A stretch of DNA of 64,000 nucleotides from Bosea sp. Tri-49 (GCF_003952665.1 NZ_CP017946.1:992001-1056000), one strand, 5' to 3'. Positions 16,294 through 25,108 are shown, numbered from the stretch's first letter. Program-made: numbers and translations. Notes: generated from the sequence alone by a model not told the origin.

Positions 16294-17394
16294 ATGAAAT
16301 TCGCCGTTTCCATCAGCATGGAGCGCTTCTCACCGGGCGAGTCCATGCAGGACGCCGTCAGGAATTTCCGCGCTCTGGCGAGGGTCGCCGACGAGGGCGG
16401 CTTCGAGACTTTGTGGACCGCCGAGCATCACACCATCGAGTGCACGATCTCGCCGAACCCGTTCCAGACGCTGACCTGGCTCGCCCAGCATACCGACCGC
16501 ATCCGGCTCGGCACCGCAACGCTAGTCGCACCCTACTGGTCGCCGATCCGACTGGCCGGCGAGGCTGCGCTCTGCGACCATCTTACCGGCGGGCGCCTCG
16601 AATTCGGCATCGCCCGCGGCGCCTATCAATACGAGTTCGACCGGATGGCCGGCGGCATCCCGCAGCAGCAGGGTGTCGCCTTCATGCAGGAGCTCGTGCC
16701 GGCGGTGCAGAAACTCTGGGCGGGCGACTATGAGCATGACGGGCACTACTGGAAGTTTCCGCTCGCGACCTCGGTGCCCAAGCCCCTGCAGCAACCGCAC
16801 CCGGCGATCTGGGTCGCGGCGCGCGATCCCGGCACTTTCGACTGGGCGATTGGCATCGGCGCCAACATCCTCTCGACGCCACTTTCGGCGCCGCCGGCCG
16901 AGGTCGGCGTGCTCGGTGAGAAGTTCCGCAAGGCGGTCGCCGACCATCCTGGGCGCCCCCGCCCACGCCTGATGATGCAGCGGCGCACCTGCGTCTATGA
17001 CCGGCAGGCCGACTGGGAGCTCGCTGTCCGGCATTCGGTCGATTACGGCGGCTATTTCGAGAACCTGATGCAGAACAGCGGCACGGTGACGAACGGCTTC
17101 CCTGAGGCCATTCCCTTCGAGACCATCGCCAACCGCGACAACTACAATCCGCAGGCCGTGCGCGACAATCTGATGTTCGGCACGCCCGACGAGGTGATCC
17201 GCAAGCTCCAGGTCTATGAGGATGCCGGCGTCGATCAGTACTGCCTCGGCCTATCCTTCAACCTGCCTTTCGAGCTGCAGATGCGAACGCTGCGCCTCTT
17301 CATCGACGAGGTGATGCCCCATTTCGCCGCCCGCGAGCGGGACGAGGCCCAAGTGGCAGAACAAGGGCCGCGCCTTGCGGCCGTGGGGTACTGA
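16294..17394 (+). CDS. LLM-class flavin-dependent monooxygenase, TgnB-like by context
   Basis: A 366-residue bacterial-luciferase-like oxygenase. The N-terminus KFAVSISMERFSPGES, the FETLWTAEHHTIECT stretch (family WxxEHH motif) and FGIARGAYQYEFDR are typical LLM features. It uses reduced flavin made by the reductase at 13751-14731. The start at 16294 has ACGGAGGAAA just upstream; the same frame is open far upstream inside the aldehyde dehydrogenase gene but that part is only a shadow. The alpha/beta hydrolase starts 3 bases after its stop. The oxygenase, reductase, dehydrogenase and hydrolase in one run is what is known for trigonelline ring opening (TgnA-D). Confidence 0.88.
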   Translation: MKFAVSISMERFSPGESMQDAVRNFRALARVADEGGFETLWTAEHHTIECTISPNPFQTLTWLAQHTDRIRLGTATLVAPYWSPIRLAGEAALCDHLTGGRLEFGIARGAYQYEFDRMAGGIPQQQGVAFMQELVPAVQKLWAGDYEHDGHYWKFPLATSVPKPLQQPHPAIWVAARDPGTFDWAIGIGANILSTPLSAPPAEVGVLGEKFRKAVADHPGRPRPRLMMQRRTCVYDRQADWELAVRHSVDYGGYFENLMQNSGTVTNGFPEAIPFETIANRDNYNPQAVRDNLMFGTPDEVIRKLQVYEDAGVDQYCLGLSFNLPFELQMRTLRLFIDEVMPHFAARERDEAQVAEQGPRLAAVGY

Positions 17395-17397
17395 GCC

Positions 17398-18249
17398 ATG
17401 GCCGCGGGAACCTCAGCCGCCCGGCGCGCCGAACCGGCAGACGGGCCGCGGAGCCTGACCGTCGGCGGCGTAACGCTGAACTATCGCCTGCAGGGGCAGG
17501 GCGAGCCGCTCATCTGCGTCCACGGCGTCGGCTCCTATCTCGAGGCCTGGAAGGGCGTGGCGGAACGCCTCTCCGACCGCTTCCGCATCCTCAGTTTCGA
17601 CCTGCGTGGCCATGGCCGCTCGAGCAAGGTGCGCGGGCGCTACGAGATCGACGATTTCGTCGGCGATGTGCTGGTGCTGGCCGATCATGCCGGCTTCGAA
17701 AGCTTCAACCTCGCCGGCTTCTCGCTTGGCGGGCTGATCGCGCAGCGACTTGCGCTGACGCATCAGCAGCGCGTCCGCCGGCTCGTGCTGCTGGCGACGG
17801 TGGCCGGACGCAACGAGGAGGAACGCGAGCGCGTCGCGACGCGGCTTGCGGCCCTGCAGGCCGGCGACCGCGGCTCGCATTACGACGCCTCGCTTTCGCG
17901 CTGGCTGACCGAAGGCTTCCAGGAGCGCAATCCCGAGCTGATCGCGAAGCTGCGCCAGCGCAATGCCGAGAACGACCCGGAGTGCTATGCTGCGGCCTAT
18001 CGGGTGCTGGCGCAGACCGATTTTGGAGGGCTGCTCGACCAGATCCGCATCCCGGTCCTGATCGCGACAGGCGAGGAGGATGCCGGCTCCAATCCACGCA
18101 TGGCGCTCTACATGCACGAGCGCATCTCCGGCTCGCAGCTGCACATTCTGCCGGGCCTGCGCCACTCGATCCTGACCGAGGCGCCCGAGCAGGTCGCCGG
18201 CCTGATGCGCAGCTTCCTCGGCGACGGCAGGGAGGGACAACGCGCATGA
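17398..18249 (+). CDS. Alpha/beta hydrolase, TgnD-like by context
   Basis: A 283-residue alpha/beta-hydrolase-fold enzyme. The oxyanion motif is HGVGSY, the nucleophile elbow GFSLGG gives Ser109, the acid is probably Asp228 (GEEDAGS) and the base His256 (LRHSIL), so the triad is complete. No signal peptide; cytoplasmic. Tightly packed: 3 bases after the monooxygenase and overlapping the NIPSNAP gene by 4 bases. Related hydrolases split N-acylaminomethylene succinates in vitamin B6 and trigonelline breakdown (TgnD). Function here is inferred from that enzyme set; simpler ester or lactone hydrolysis is possible. Confidence 0.85.
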   Translation: MAAGTSAARRAEPADGPRSLTVGGVTLNYRLQGQGEPLICVHGVGSYLEAWKGVAERLSDRFRILSFDLRGHGRSSKVRGRYEIDDFVGDVLVLADHAGFESFNLAGFSLGGLIAQRLALTHQQRVRRLVLLATVAGRNEEERERVATRLAALQAGDRGSHYDASLSRWLTEGFQERNPELIAKLRQRNAENDPECYAAAYRVLAQTDFGGLLDQIRIPVLIATGEEDAGSNPRMALYMHERISGSQLHILPGLRHSILTEAPEQVAGLMRSFLGDGREGQRA

Positions 18250-18560
18250 TCGTCGAGGAACGGATCTATCGCATCCGCACCGGCCGCGTCGGCCGCTATC
18301 TCCAGCTGGTGCGGGAGGAGGGGCTGGAGATCCAGCAGCCGATCCTCGGCCATCTGGTCGGCTACTTCACCACCGAGATCGGACCGCTCAGCCACGTGAC
18401 CCATCTCTGGGCCTATGCCGATTTCGAGGACAGGACGCGCCGGCGCCAGCAGCTCGCGGATGATCCGCGCTGGCAGGCCTTCCTGCCCAAGCTTTCGGAG
18501 ACCATCGAGCAGGCCGAGAACCGGATCCTGCTGCCGACTGATTTCTCGCCGCTGCGCTAG
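18246..18560 (+). CDS. NIPSNAP-family protein
   Basis: A 104-residue single-domain NIPSNAP/ferredoxin-like fold protein. The family pattern is visible as EERIYRIRTGRVGRYLQL at the N-terminus, then GYFTTEIGPL and HLWAYADFEDR. Start at 18246 overlaps the hydrolase stop in the ATGA manner, showing translational coupling. Small NIPSNAP proteins often accompany oxygenase catabolic operons; their role is unclear (possible isomerase or accessory protein). A 159-base gap without recognisable genes separates it from proV-like; that gap contains a GAGAGGAGG ribosome-binding region at about 18699-18710. Confidence 0.85.
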   Translation: MIVEERIYRIRTGRVGRYLQLVREEGLEIQQPILGHLVGYFTTEIGPLSHVTHLWAYADFEDRTRRRQQLADDPRWQAFLPKLSETIEQAENRILLPTDFSPLR

Positions 18561-18719
18561 CGGCGATCGCGTGCACCTTCCTTCGGGGGGACGAGGGAGG
18601 GCCTTCAGCCTCCTTCGGAACGACGGAAGACGCGCCATCCCGGCCGGCTCTTAACTGAGGTCGGCAGGCAGGTCGAACAAGCCCGGTGCAATCGGGCGCC
18701 GAGAGGAGGGGTTTCGGAG

Positions 18720-19913
18720 ATGACCGAGCGACTGCAGATCCAGAATCTGTACAAGATATTCTCCAGCACGCCCGGGCCTGCGCTGGATATCCTGGCCAAG
18801 GGCGGCGACAAGAACGAAGTCTTCGAGAGGCTCGGCGCGGTCGTCGGCCTCAACAACGTCTCGCTGACGGTGCCCGAGGGCGCCATGTACATGGTCATGG
18901 GCCTGTCGGGCTCCGGCAAGTCCACGCTGGCGCGCTGCATCAATCGGCTCAACGAACCGAGCGCCGGCAAGATCCTGCTCGATGGTCGCGATATCGTGCC
19001 GCTCGGGGAAGAAGACCTGCGCGAGGTGCGCCGCACCCGCATCTCCATGGTCTTCCAGCACTTCGCGCTCCTGCCCAACAAGCGCGTCATCGAGAACGTC
19101 GAGTTCGGCCTCAAGCTGCGCGGCATCGCTCCGGCCGAGCGCCGGCGCCGCGCCGAGGAGGTGCTGACCGTGGTCGGCCTCGGCCGCTGGGGCTATCACT
19201 TTCCGCATGAGCTCTCGGGCGGCATGCGCCAGCGCGTCGGCCTCGCCCGCGCGCTCGCGACCGATGCGGACGTGCTGATCATGGACGAGGCGTTCAGCGC
19301 GCTCGATCCGCTGATCCGCACCGAGATGCAGGACGAGTTGCTACGCCTGCAGCGCACGCTGAACAAGACGATCCTGTTCATCACCCATGACTTCCAGGAG
19401 GCGCTGAAGCTCGGCACCCGCATCGCGATCATGTCCGAGGGCGAGCTGGTCCGCGAAGGCACGCCGCAATCGATCGTGCTGGAGCCGGGCAGCGACTACG
19501 TCGCCGCCTTCACCCGCGAGATCGACCGGGCCCGCCTCTTCGACGCGCGCTCGGTGATGCGCGCCGGCGAGCCGATCCTGCAATCGGAGCGCGGCAGCCT
19601 GGTCGGCGAGACCGGTAGGGCGGGCTTCGTGCTGGACCGCGACGGCCGGATCCTCGGCACGCTCGACGCCGACGCCTGCGGCAAGGCCCGCAGCAGTGGC
19701 GAGATCGGCGCACTGAGCGCCGACTATGTCAGCGTGGGGCCGGGGGCGAAGCTGTTGGAAGTTGCTCGCAGCTATCGCGGTGGCTGCCTGATCGCGGTCG
19801 TCGACGACGACGGCAAATTCGTCGGCACGCTTGGCGCCGACGACATCCTGGCCCGCATCTCCTCCACCACGCCCAAGATCGCTTCCGCTGGAGAGTGCCA
19901 TGTTCAAGGCTGA
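18720..19913 (+). CDS. Betaine-type ABC transporter ATP-binding protein (ProV/OpuAA)
   Basis: A 397-residue ATPase of the glycine betaine/proline family. Walker A GLSGSGKST is at residues 61-69, signature ELSGGMRQRVG, Walker B DVLIMDEAFSALDP, and the C-terminal part (about 280-385) is a CBS-domain pair degenerate in sequence. ProV proteins of this length import quaternary amines such as glycine betaine, proline betaine or trigonelline-like compounds. It overlaps the permease gene by 14 bases. Direct continuation of the monooxygenase operon suggests that its cargo is the substrate of those enzymes. Confidence 0.88.
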   Translation: MTERLQIQNLYKIFSSTPGPALDILAKGGDKNEVFERLGAVVGLNNVSLTVPEGAMYMVMGLSGSGKSTLARCINRLNEPSAGKILLDGRDIVPLGEEDLREVRRTRISMVFQHFALLPNKRVIENVEFGLKLRGIAPAERRRRAEEVLTVVGLGRWGYHFPHELSGGMRQRVGLARALATDADVLIMDEAFSALDPLIRTEMQDELLRLQRTLNKTILFITHDFQEALKLGTRIAIMSEGELVREGTPQSIVLEPGSDYVAAFTREIDRARLFDARSVMRAGEPILQSERGSLVGETGRAGFVLDRDGRILGTLDADACGKARSSGEIGALSADYVSVGPGAKLLEVARSYRGGCLIAVVDDDGKFVGTLGADDILARISSTTPKIASAGECHVQG

Positions 19914-20853
19914 CGATCTTGCCGTTTTCCCGGTCGACGCCTGGATCCAGAGCGGGGTCAGCTGGGTGGCGCTCAACCTGCGCCCGATCTTCCTCGCCAT
20001 CAAATGGCCGGTCGAGAACCTGCTGAGCCTGAACGACTGGGTCCTGCACGCCATTCCGTTCCCGGTCTTCGTTGTCGGCTTCTTCCTGCTCGCCTGGCGG
20101 CTGTCGACGCTGGGAATCGCGCTGTTCAGCGCCGTCTCGCTGATCGTGATCGCCATGCTCGGCGTCTGGAACGAGGCGATGACGACGCTGTCGCTGATCT
20201 CCACCGCCATCGTCTTCTGCGCGGTGATCGGCATTCCGATGGGCATCTGGTGTGCCCGTAGTGACGGGGTCTGGAACGTCGTGCGCCCGATCCTCGACAT
20301 CATGCAGACGACGCCGAGCTTCGTTTACCTCGTCCCGGTCGTGATGCTGTTCGGGGTCGGCACCGTGCCGGGCGAAGTCGCGGTCGTGACGGCCGCGGTG
20401 CCGCCGCTGATCCGCTTCACCAATCTCGGCATCCGCATGGTCGAGCACGAGATTGTCGAGGCCGGCCTCGCCTTCGGCGCTGACAAGCGGCAGCTCCTCT
20501 TCGAGATCCAGCTGCCGCTCGCCATCCCGACCATCCTCGGCGGCCTCAACCAAACGGTGCTGACCGCCATGGTGCTGTCGGTCGTCGTGGCGATGATCGG
20601 CGCCGAAGGCCTCGGCCTCGTCGTGCTCCAGGGGCTCGGCCGCCTCGATGTCGGCCGTGCCGCGGTCGGCGGCATCGCCATCGTGTTGCTCGCCATGGTT
20701 CTCGACAGGATCACGCAGAAGCTGGCTGCGCCGAAGACGGGTGGCCGGGCTGCGGCGCGCGCCTCCCTGCTCGGCACGGTGGCGCGCCTGTTCAAGGGCG
20801 GGCAGCCCGACGAGGCGGGCGCCGTGGTCGTATCGGCCAAGGAGGCTGTCTGA
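19900..20853 (+). CDS. Betaine-type ABC transporter permease (ProW)
   Basis: A 317-residue inner-membrane permease. Starting at 19900, where GGAGAG lies upstream of the ATG, the N-terminal periplasmic/cytoplasmic segment is followed by about seven membrane spans. The coupling loop appears as EAGLAFGADKRQLLFEI and the family-typical MQTTPSFVYLVPVVMLFG precedes it. It overlaps the ATPase gene by 14 bases, and proX-like follows after 141 bases. Confidence 0.88.
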   Translation: MFKADDLAVFPVDAWIQSGVSWVALNLRPIFLAIKWPVENLLSLNDWVLHAIPFPVFVVGFFLLAWRLSTLGIALFSAVSLIVIAMLGVWNEAMTTLSLISTAIVFCAVIGIPMGIWCARSDGVWNVVRPILDIMQTTPSFVYLVPVVMLFGVGTVPGEVAVVTAAVPPLIRFTNLGIRMVEHEIVEAGLAFGADKRQLLFEIQLPLAIPTILGGLNQTVLTAMVLSVVVAMIGAEGLGLVVLQGLGRLDVGRAAVGGIAIVLLAMVLDRITQKLAAPKTGGRAAARASLLGTVARLFKGGQPDEAGAVVVSAKEAV

Positions 20854-20994
20854 CGCATCGCCAGATGCGCCGGCAAGTTGGGTTGGAACGCTGTTGCACA
20901 CCGCCTTGAGAACCCGCCGCGAGGCGGGGAGGGGAACAACAAAAAGCAACGCAAAGGACGCCGGCACGAACTGCCGGGCAACGAGGAGAACGAA

Positions 20995-22032
20995 ATGATG
21001 ACTATCAATCGGCTGAAAGTTCTGACGGCGGCTACTGCGGCAAGCGTGCTCGCCTTTGCTGCGGCGCCGTCGCAAGCGCAGGAATTGCCCGGCAAGGGCA
21101 AGACGATCCGCTACGCGCAGAGCGACAGCCTCGGCGCCAACTACGTCACCGCCCAGATCGTGATGAAGGCGCTGAAGGAGCTCGGCTACGACATCAAGCT
21201 CAGCACTGTGAACACGACCCTATTCTTCCAGGCGGCGGCACAGGGCGATCTCGACCTTGCGACCGACGTCAACTTCCCACAGCGCGAACCTGGCTTTCGC
21301 GCCGTCGAGAAGGATGCCGAGATTGTCGGTGGCGGCCTGATCGTCGGCGGCGGCATCAACGGCTACCTGATCGACAAGAAGACGGCCGATGCCCACAGCA
21401 TCACCTCGCTGATCCAGATGAAGGATTCCAAGATCGCGGCGCTGTTCGGCAAGGACGGCAAGGCCGACCTGATCAACTGCGATCCCGGCTGGTCCTGCGG
21501 TGACGTCGTCGACTTCCAGCTCGACAAATTCGGCCTGAAGGACACCGTGAAATCCATTCGCGGCAAGTACGAAGCGCTGATGGTCGAGGCCGTGGCGCGG
21601 GTGAAGCGCGGCGAACCGGCCTTCTTCTATGCCTGGAGCCCGTCCTGGGTGAACAACGCACTGGTTCCGGGCAAGGACGTCGTCTGGCTGCCGACGCCGG
21701 AGGATGCGCTGCCGGCGTCCGTCCCGAACAAGGGCTCGGCTCTGGTCAAGGGCGTCAAGGGCTGCGCCGGCGGCGCCGACCCCTGCCGCATGGCGATGGC
21801 CTCGTGGAACTGGGGGGCGGTGGCGAACAAGAAGTTCGTCGCGGCCAATCCGGCAGTGAAGGCGCTCATCGAGAACATGAAGTTCCCGCTTGAGGACTGG
21901 TCGGGCTGGGAGTTCAACATCAACAAGAACGGTGGCAGCAACGCCCTGATCACCAAGATGGCCGACGAATGGATCGGCGCCCACAAGACGCAGTTCGACA
22001 GCTGGGTCGCCGCAGGGCGCGCGGCGAAGTAA
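20995..22032 (+). CDS. Betaine-type ABC substrate-binding protein (ProX)
   Basis: A 345-residue periplasmic protein of the ProX/OpuAC type. The signal peptide covers about residues 1-27, ending at AAPSQAQ. ProX features include KTIRYAQSDSLGANYVTAQI and FFYAWSPSWVNNAL; the aromatic residues around the latter (Tyr, Trp, Trp) are of the kind that form a cation-pi cage for quaternary ammonium ligands, which supports a betaine-like substrate. AGGAG lies upstream of tandem ATGs at 20995 and 20998. It is the last gene of the operon. Confidence 0.88.
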   Translation: MMTINRLKVLTAATAASVLAFAAAPSQAQELPGKGKTIRYAQSDSLGANYVTAQIVMKALKELGYDIKLSTVNTTLFFQAAAQGDLDLATDVNFPQREPGFRAVEKDAEIVGGGLIVGGGINGYLIDKKTADAHSITSLIQMKDSKIAALFGKDGKADLINCDPGWSCGDVVDFQLDKFGLKDTVKSIRGKYEALMVEAVARVKRGEPAFFYAWSPSWVNNALVPGKDVVWLPTPEDALPASVPNKGSALVKGVKGCAGGADPCRMAMASWNWGAVANKKFVAANPAVKALIENMKFPLEDWSGWEFNINKNGGSNALITKMADEWIGAHKTQFDSWVAAGRAAK

Positions 22033-22063
22033 GCCGAGACCTCGTCTCCATTACCAAGGGCAG

Positions 22064-22089
22064 AGGCGGGGCCGTTTCCGGCCTCGCCT
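22064..22089 (+). terminator. Terminator-like hairpin after proX-like gene
   Basis: Arms AGGCGGGGCC (22064-22073) and GGCCTCGCCT (22080-22089) with one mismatch and a 6-base loop, 31 bases after the proX stop. No T-run follows, so termination efficiency is uncertain. Confidence 0.5.
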
Positions 22090-22340
22090 GTTGCATGCGA
22101 AGGGCTCGGCTCGGCTATGCCGGGTCGAAATGGGGAGCCCTGCTTAACGCGCCCGCGCTGCCGGGCCTTTCCCTTGACTGCGAGGACTATCGAACGTCTC
22201 GTCTGACGGTCCCAAACTGTCCGACTTGGCATGGTGGCGGACAGCACGACCGGCACAGCTGCACTCACCGAAAACCCCGCTCGCGCTTCGACGATGGTGT
22301 CGGCACCGCTGTCGACCGCATAGACGTCGTCGGCAATGGG

Positions 22341-22360
22341 CCAATGTCAGCTAATGGTGC
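22341..22360 (+). repeat. Dispersed 20-base intergenic repeat, copy D
   Basis: CCAATGTCAGCTAATGGTGC matches the copy at 36254-36273 at 15 of 20 positions, same orientation. It lies in a gene-free stretch. Confidence 0.35.
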
Positions 22361-22431
22361 GACCAGGAAGCGCATGCACTCAAATGGCTGCGCCGGGACA
22401 ACGGGGTTTGCTCTCCCGGCGCCTATCCCGA

Positions 22432-23445
22432 TCAGGCGACGAGGAAACCGGCGTCGACCGGATCGTCGCGGTTGATCGTCCAGCGTGCGGTGCCGAGCAG
22501 GCCGGCAGTGCCCTTCACGGTGGGGCGCACCGCGCGGGTGCCGTTCAGGCTGGTCTCGCCGATCAGGCAGCCTTCGAAGGTGCCGGAGCCGAGCAGGCCT
22601 TCCGAGCGGATCGGCTGCTGCAGCTTCATCAGGCCGCGCGCCTCGTACATCGCCATCATCGCGCTGGTGCCGGTGCCGCCCGGCGAGCGGTCGAGCTGGC
22701 CGGCTGAGAAGACGTGGACGTTCTTGTAGAAGGCGCCCTCGATCGTCGGCTCGTGCCAGAAGGTTACGAAGTTGAAGTTGTTGATATGCGCCGAGGCCGG
22801 ATGCTGGATCGCGACCTTCTGGCGCAGCTGCTCGCGGGCGATGATGCCAAGGCGCGAGAGCTCCGAGCCGTTCTCTGGCGAGATCTTGAGCGAGGTGCCG
22901 CGCAGGTCGATGATCCCGAAATAGTTGCCGCCCCAGACGATGTCGGCCTTGAGCGAGCCGACGCCCGGCAGCTCGAACGGCACGTCCTGCGCCGCGACAT
23001 AGGCCGGCACGTTCTCGAAGCGGGTCCAGAGCACGTCCGGCCCGTCATTGGCGACCTCGGCCGTCACCAGCCCGGCGGTGGTCTCGAAACGGATGGCGGT
23101 GCGGCCATTCGCGCCGCGCCGGACGAGGCCGAGCGCGACCATCGCCATGCCGACCGCGATCGTGCCGTGGCCGCACATATGGGAATACTGGGTGCCGTCG
23201 ATATAGATCAGGCCGGCATCGAACTCCGGGCTCGACGGCGGCGTCAGGAACACGCCGAACATGTCCTTGTGCCCGCGCGGCTCGCGCATCAGGGCGCAGC
23301 GCAGCCAGTCATAGTTCTCCTCGAGGAAGCGGCGCTTCTCCAGGATGCTCGACCCGGCCGGATACGGAATCCCGCTATGGATGATGCAGAGGGGTTCACC
23401 CTCGGTATGCGTGTAGACGACATCGAAGACATTCTGCTGGCGCAT
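22432..23445 (-). CDS. Proline-racemase-superfamily protein with Cys91/Gly256 active site
   Basis: A 337-residue member of the proline racemase / hydroxyproline epimerase / 3-hydroxyproline dehydratase superfamily. The first catalytic Cys is present as MCGHGTIA (Cys91). The second motif, normally DRSPCGTGT, reads DRSPGGTGTSA, so the second base (Cys) is Gly256. Two-base racemases and epimerases need both thiols; dehydratases of this family work with a changed pair. The enzyme is therefore unlikely to be a racemase and may be a dehydratase or a one-base isomerase. It is the last gene of the spermidine/putrescine-type importer operon (36 bases after the permease), suggesting an imported proline-like or hydroxyproline-like compound. 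Confidence 0.85.
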   Translation of the reverse strand: MRQQNVFDVVYTHTEGEPLCIIHSGIPYPAGSSILEKRRFLEENYDWLRCALMREPRGHKDMFGVFLTPPSSPEFDAGLIYIDGTQYSHMCGHGTIAVGMAMVALGLVRRGANGRTAIRFETTAGLVTAEVANDGPDVLWTRFENVPAYVAAQDVPFELPGVGSLKADIVWGGNYFGIIDLRGTSLKISPENGSELSRLGIIAREQLRQKVAIQHPASAHINNFNFVTFWHEPTIEGAFYKNVHVFSAGQLDRSPGGTGTSAMMAMYEARGLMKLQQPIRSEGLLGSGTFEGCLIGETSLNGTRAVRPTVKGTAGLLGTARWTINRDDPVDAGFLVA

Positions 23446-23481
23446 GTGCGGCTCCTTTGAAAGACAGTTGGTCGTGAGGGG

Positions 23482-24273
23482 TTAGCGGCGTCGCTCCGAG
23501 AGCACGTCGAGGCCGATGGTGAGGTCGAGCAGCACGATCACGATGGCGGCGACGATGATCGTCAGGCCGGAGACAGCCGCGATCGTCGGGTCGATCGTGT
23601 ACTGGACGTAGTTGAACAGCTTGACCGGGATCGTGGTCAGCTCGGCCGTGGTGTTGAAGATGCTGAGCTCGACATTGATCCAGGAGGCGATGAAGGCGAA
23701 GATCGCGCCGCTGACGAGCCCGCTGCGGATCTGCGGCAGCGTCACCAGGAAGAAGGTGGTCAGAGGCCGCGCGCCAAGATCGGCGGAGGCGTCTTCGAGG
23801 CTTTTTTGCTCATCGGTCAGCTGCGGCAGCACGGCGCGCAGGACGAAGGGCATGATGATCACGACATGCCCGACGAGCAGAGCCGGAAAGCTGCGCACGA
23901 GGCCGATCGCGCTGCCATATTGCAGCAGCGCCGCGCCGAGCACGACATGCGGCAGGATCAGCGGCGACATCAGCGTCTCGGAGAGCAGGCGGCGGCCGGC
24001 GAAGCGATAGCGGGCGATGGCGATCGCCGCCGGCACCGCCAGCAGCATCGCGACGACGGTTGCAGCGACCGCGAGCAGCGTGCTGGTCGTGAAGGCCGAG
24101 ACATAGGACGGATCGCCCAGCATCTTGCCGTACCAGGCGAGGGTGAGCCCCTGCGGCGGGAAGGCGAGGAAGCTGGTCGTGGTCAGCGACGCCCCGACGA
24201 GCACGACCAGCGGCAGCGCGAGATAGGCCAGCGCTGCGAAGGAGACGATCCTGACGAGGATGAGCGCGACCAT
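23482..24273 (-). CDS. Spermidine/putrescine-type ABC permease (PotC-like)
   Basis: A 263-residue inner-membrane permease with six predicted spans and the coupling loop LEDASADLGARPLTTFFL. Start at 24273 uses a GGGAGGG six bases upstream and follows the stop of the PotB-like gene by only a base (TGAGATG arrangement); the ATG at 24294 is less well placed. In the operon order it is the fourth gene: binding protein, ATPase, PotB-like, PotC-like, racemase-family enzyme. Confidence 0.87.
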   Translation of the reverse strand: MVALILVRIVSFAALAYLALPLVVLVGASLTTTSFLAFPPQGLTLAWYGKMLGDPSYVSAFTTSTLLAVAATVVAMLLAVPAAIAIARYRFAGRRLLSETLMSPLILPHVVLGAALLQYGSAIGLVRSFPALLVGHVVIIMPFVLRAVLPQLTDEQKSLEDASADLGARPLTTFFLVTLPQIRSGLVSGAIFAFIASWINVELSIFNTTAELTTIPVKLFNYVQYTIDPTIAAVSGLTIIVAAIVIVLLDLTIGLDVLSERRR

Positions 24274-24274
24274 C

Positions 24275-25108
24275 TCAGGCCCTCCCCGGTTCACTGAGGC
24301 GCCCGGCGATGGCGACGAGCGCCAGCGTCAGCACCAGCATGGTGATGCTGAGCGCGCCGCCATAGTTGAAGTCGAAGACCGAGCTGTATTGCTGGAAGAT
24401 CAGCATCGAGAAGACGGTGATCCGCCCGCCGCTGAGCAGCGCCGGCGTGACATAGGCGCTGACCGCCAGCATGAAGACCATGACCGCGCCGGCCATTAGC
24501 CCCGGCAGGCTGAGCGGGAAGATGATCGTGCGGAAGGTGCCGGCCGGCGTCGCGCCGAGATCGGCGGAGGCGTGCTCCAGTGCCGGATCGACCTTGGCGA
24601 GCGCATTGCCGACGGCCAGCACGATGAAGGGCAGCAGGATGTAGACAAGGCCGATCAGGATGCCGAGCTCGGTGCCGAGGAAACGCATCGGCCGTTCGAT
24701 CAGGCCGAGCCCGATCAGCCCGTCATTGACGAGGCCATTGCGCCCGAGCAGCACCATCCAGCCGAAGGAGCGGACGATGTTGCTGGTGAACAGCGGCACG
24801 ACCAAAAGGATCACGCAGAACCGGCGCCAGGGCCTGAAGCGCACGGTACGGACGAGATACCAGGCGAGCGGGTAGCCGATCAGGACGCAGATGAGCGTGG
24901 TCAGCGCGCCGATGCGGAACGTCACCCAGAGCACGTCCCAGTGATAGCTGTCGGCGAGGATGCGCAGGTAATGGGCGAAGGTCGGCTGGCCGCCGGGCGT
25001 GGTCAGGCTGGCGATCAGGACGACCGCCATCGGCGCCAGGAAGAAGGCGACGAAGAACGCCGCCGGCAGGGCGCAGAGCAGCACGACCGGGCGCAGCGTC
25101 CGGCTCAC
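24275..25108 (-). CDS. Spermidine/putrescine-type ABC permease (PotB-like)
   Basis: A 277-residue inner-membrane permease starting at a GTG at 25108 that overlaps the ATPase stop (GTGA), with GGGGGA upstream. In-frame sequence farther upstream to 25300 lies inside the ATPase gene and is Pro/Arg-rich, not membrane-like. About six spans; coupling loop LEHASADLGATPAGTFRTI. Pairs with the PotC-like protein to form the heterodimeric channel. Confidence 0.87.
   Translation of the reverse strand: MSRTLRPVVLLCALPAAFFVAFFLAPMAVVLIASLTTPGGQPTFAHYLRILADSYHWDVLWVTFRIGALTTLICVLIGYPLAWYLVRTVRFRPWRRFCVILLVVPLFTSNIVRSFGWMVLLGRNGLVNDGLIGLGLIERPMRFLGTELGILIGLVYILLPFIVLAVGNALAKVDPALEHASADLGATPAGTFRTIIFPLSLPGLMAGAVMVFMLAVSAYVTPALLSGGRITVFSMLIFQQYSSVFDFNYGGALSITMLVLTLALVAIAGRLSEPGRA

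Larger units (their letters stand above)
22033..22431. other. 399-base convergent intergenic region
   Basis: Lies between the proX-like gene and the convergent proline-racemase-family gene. It contains a terminator-like stem at 22064-22089, an inverted repeat CTGTCCG...CGGACAG (about 22217-22244) and a dispersed 20-base repeat at 22341-22360. A short ATG-to-TAG frame of about 30 codons begins near 22231 but has no ribosome site or recognisable family. No gene is supported. Confidence 0.5.

Noticed and set aside
22231..22323. Short ATG frame in the convergent intergenic region
   Set aside because: About 30 codons, no ribosome site, no similarity I recognise and located between two gene ends.
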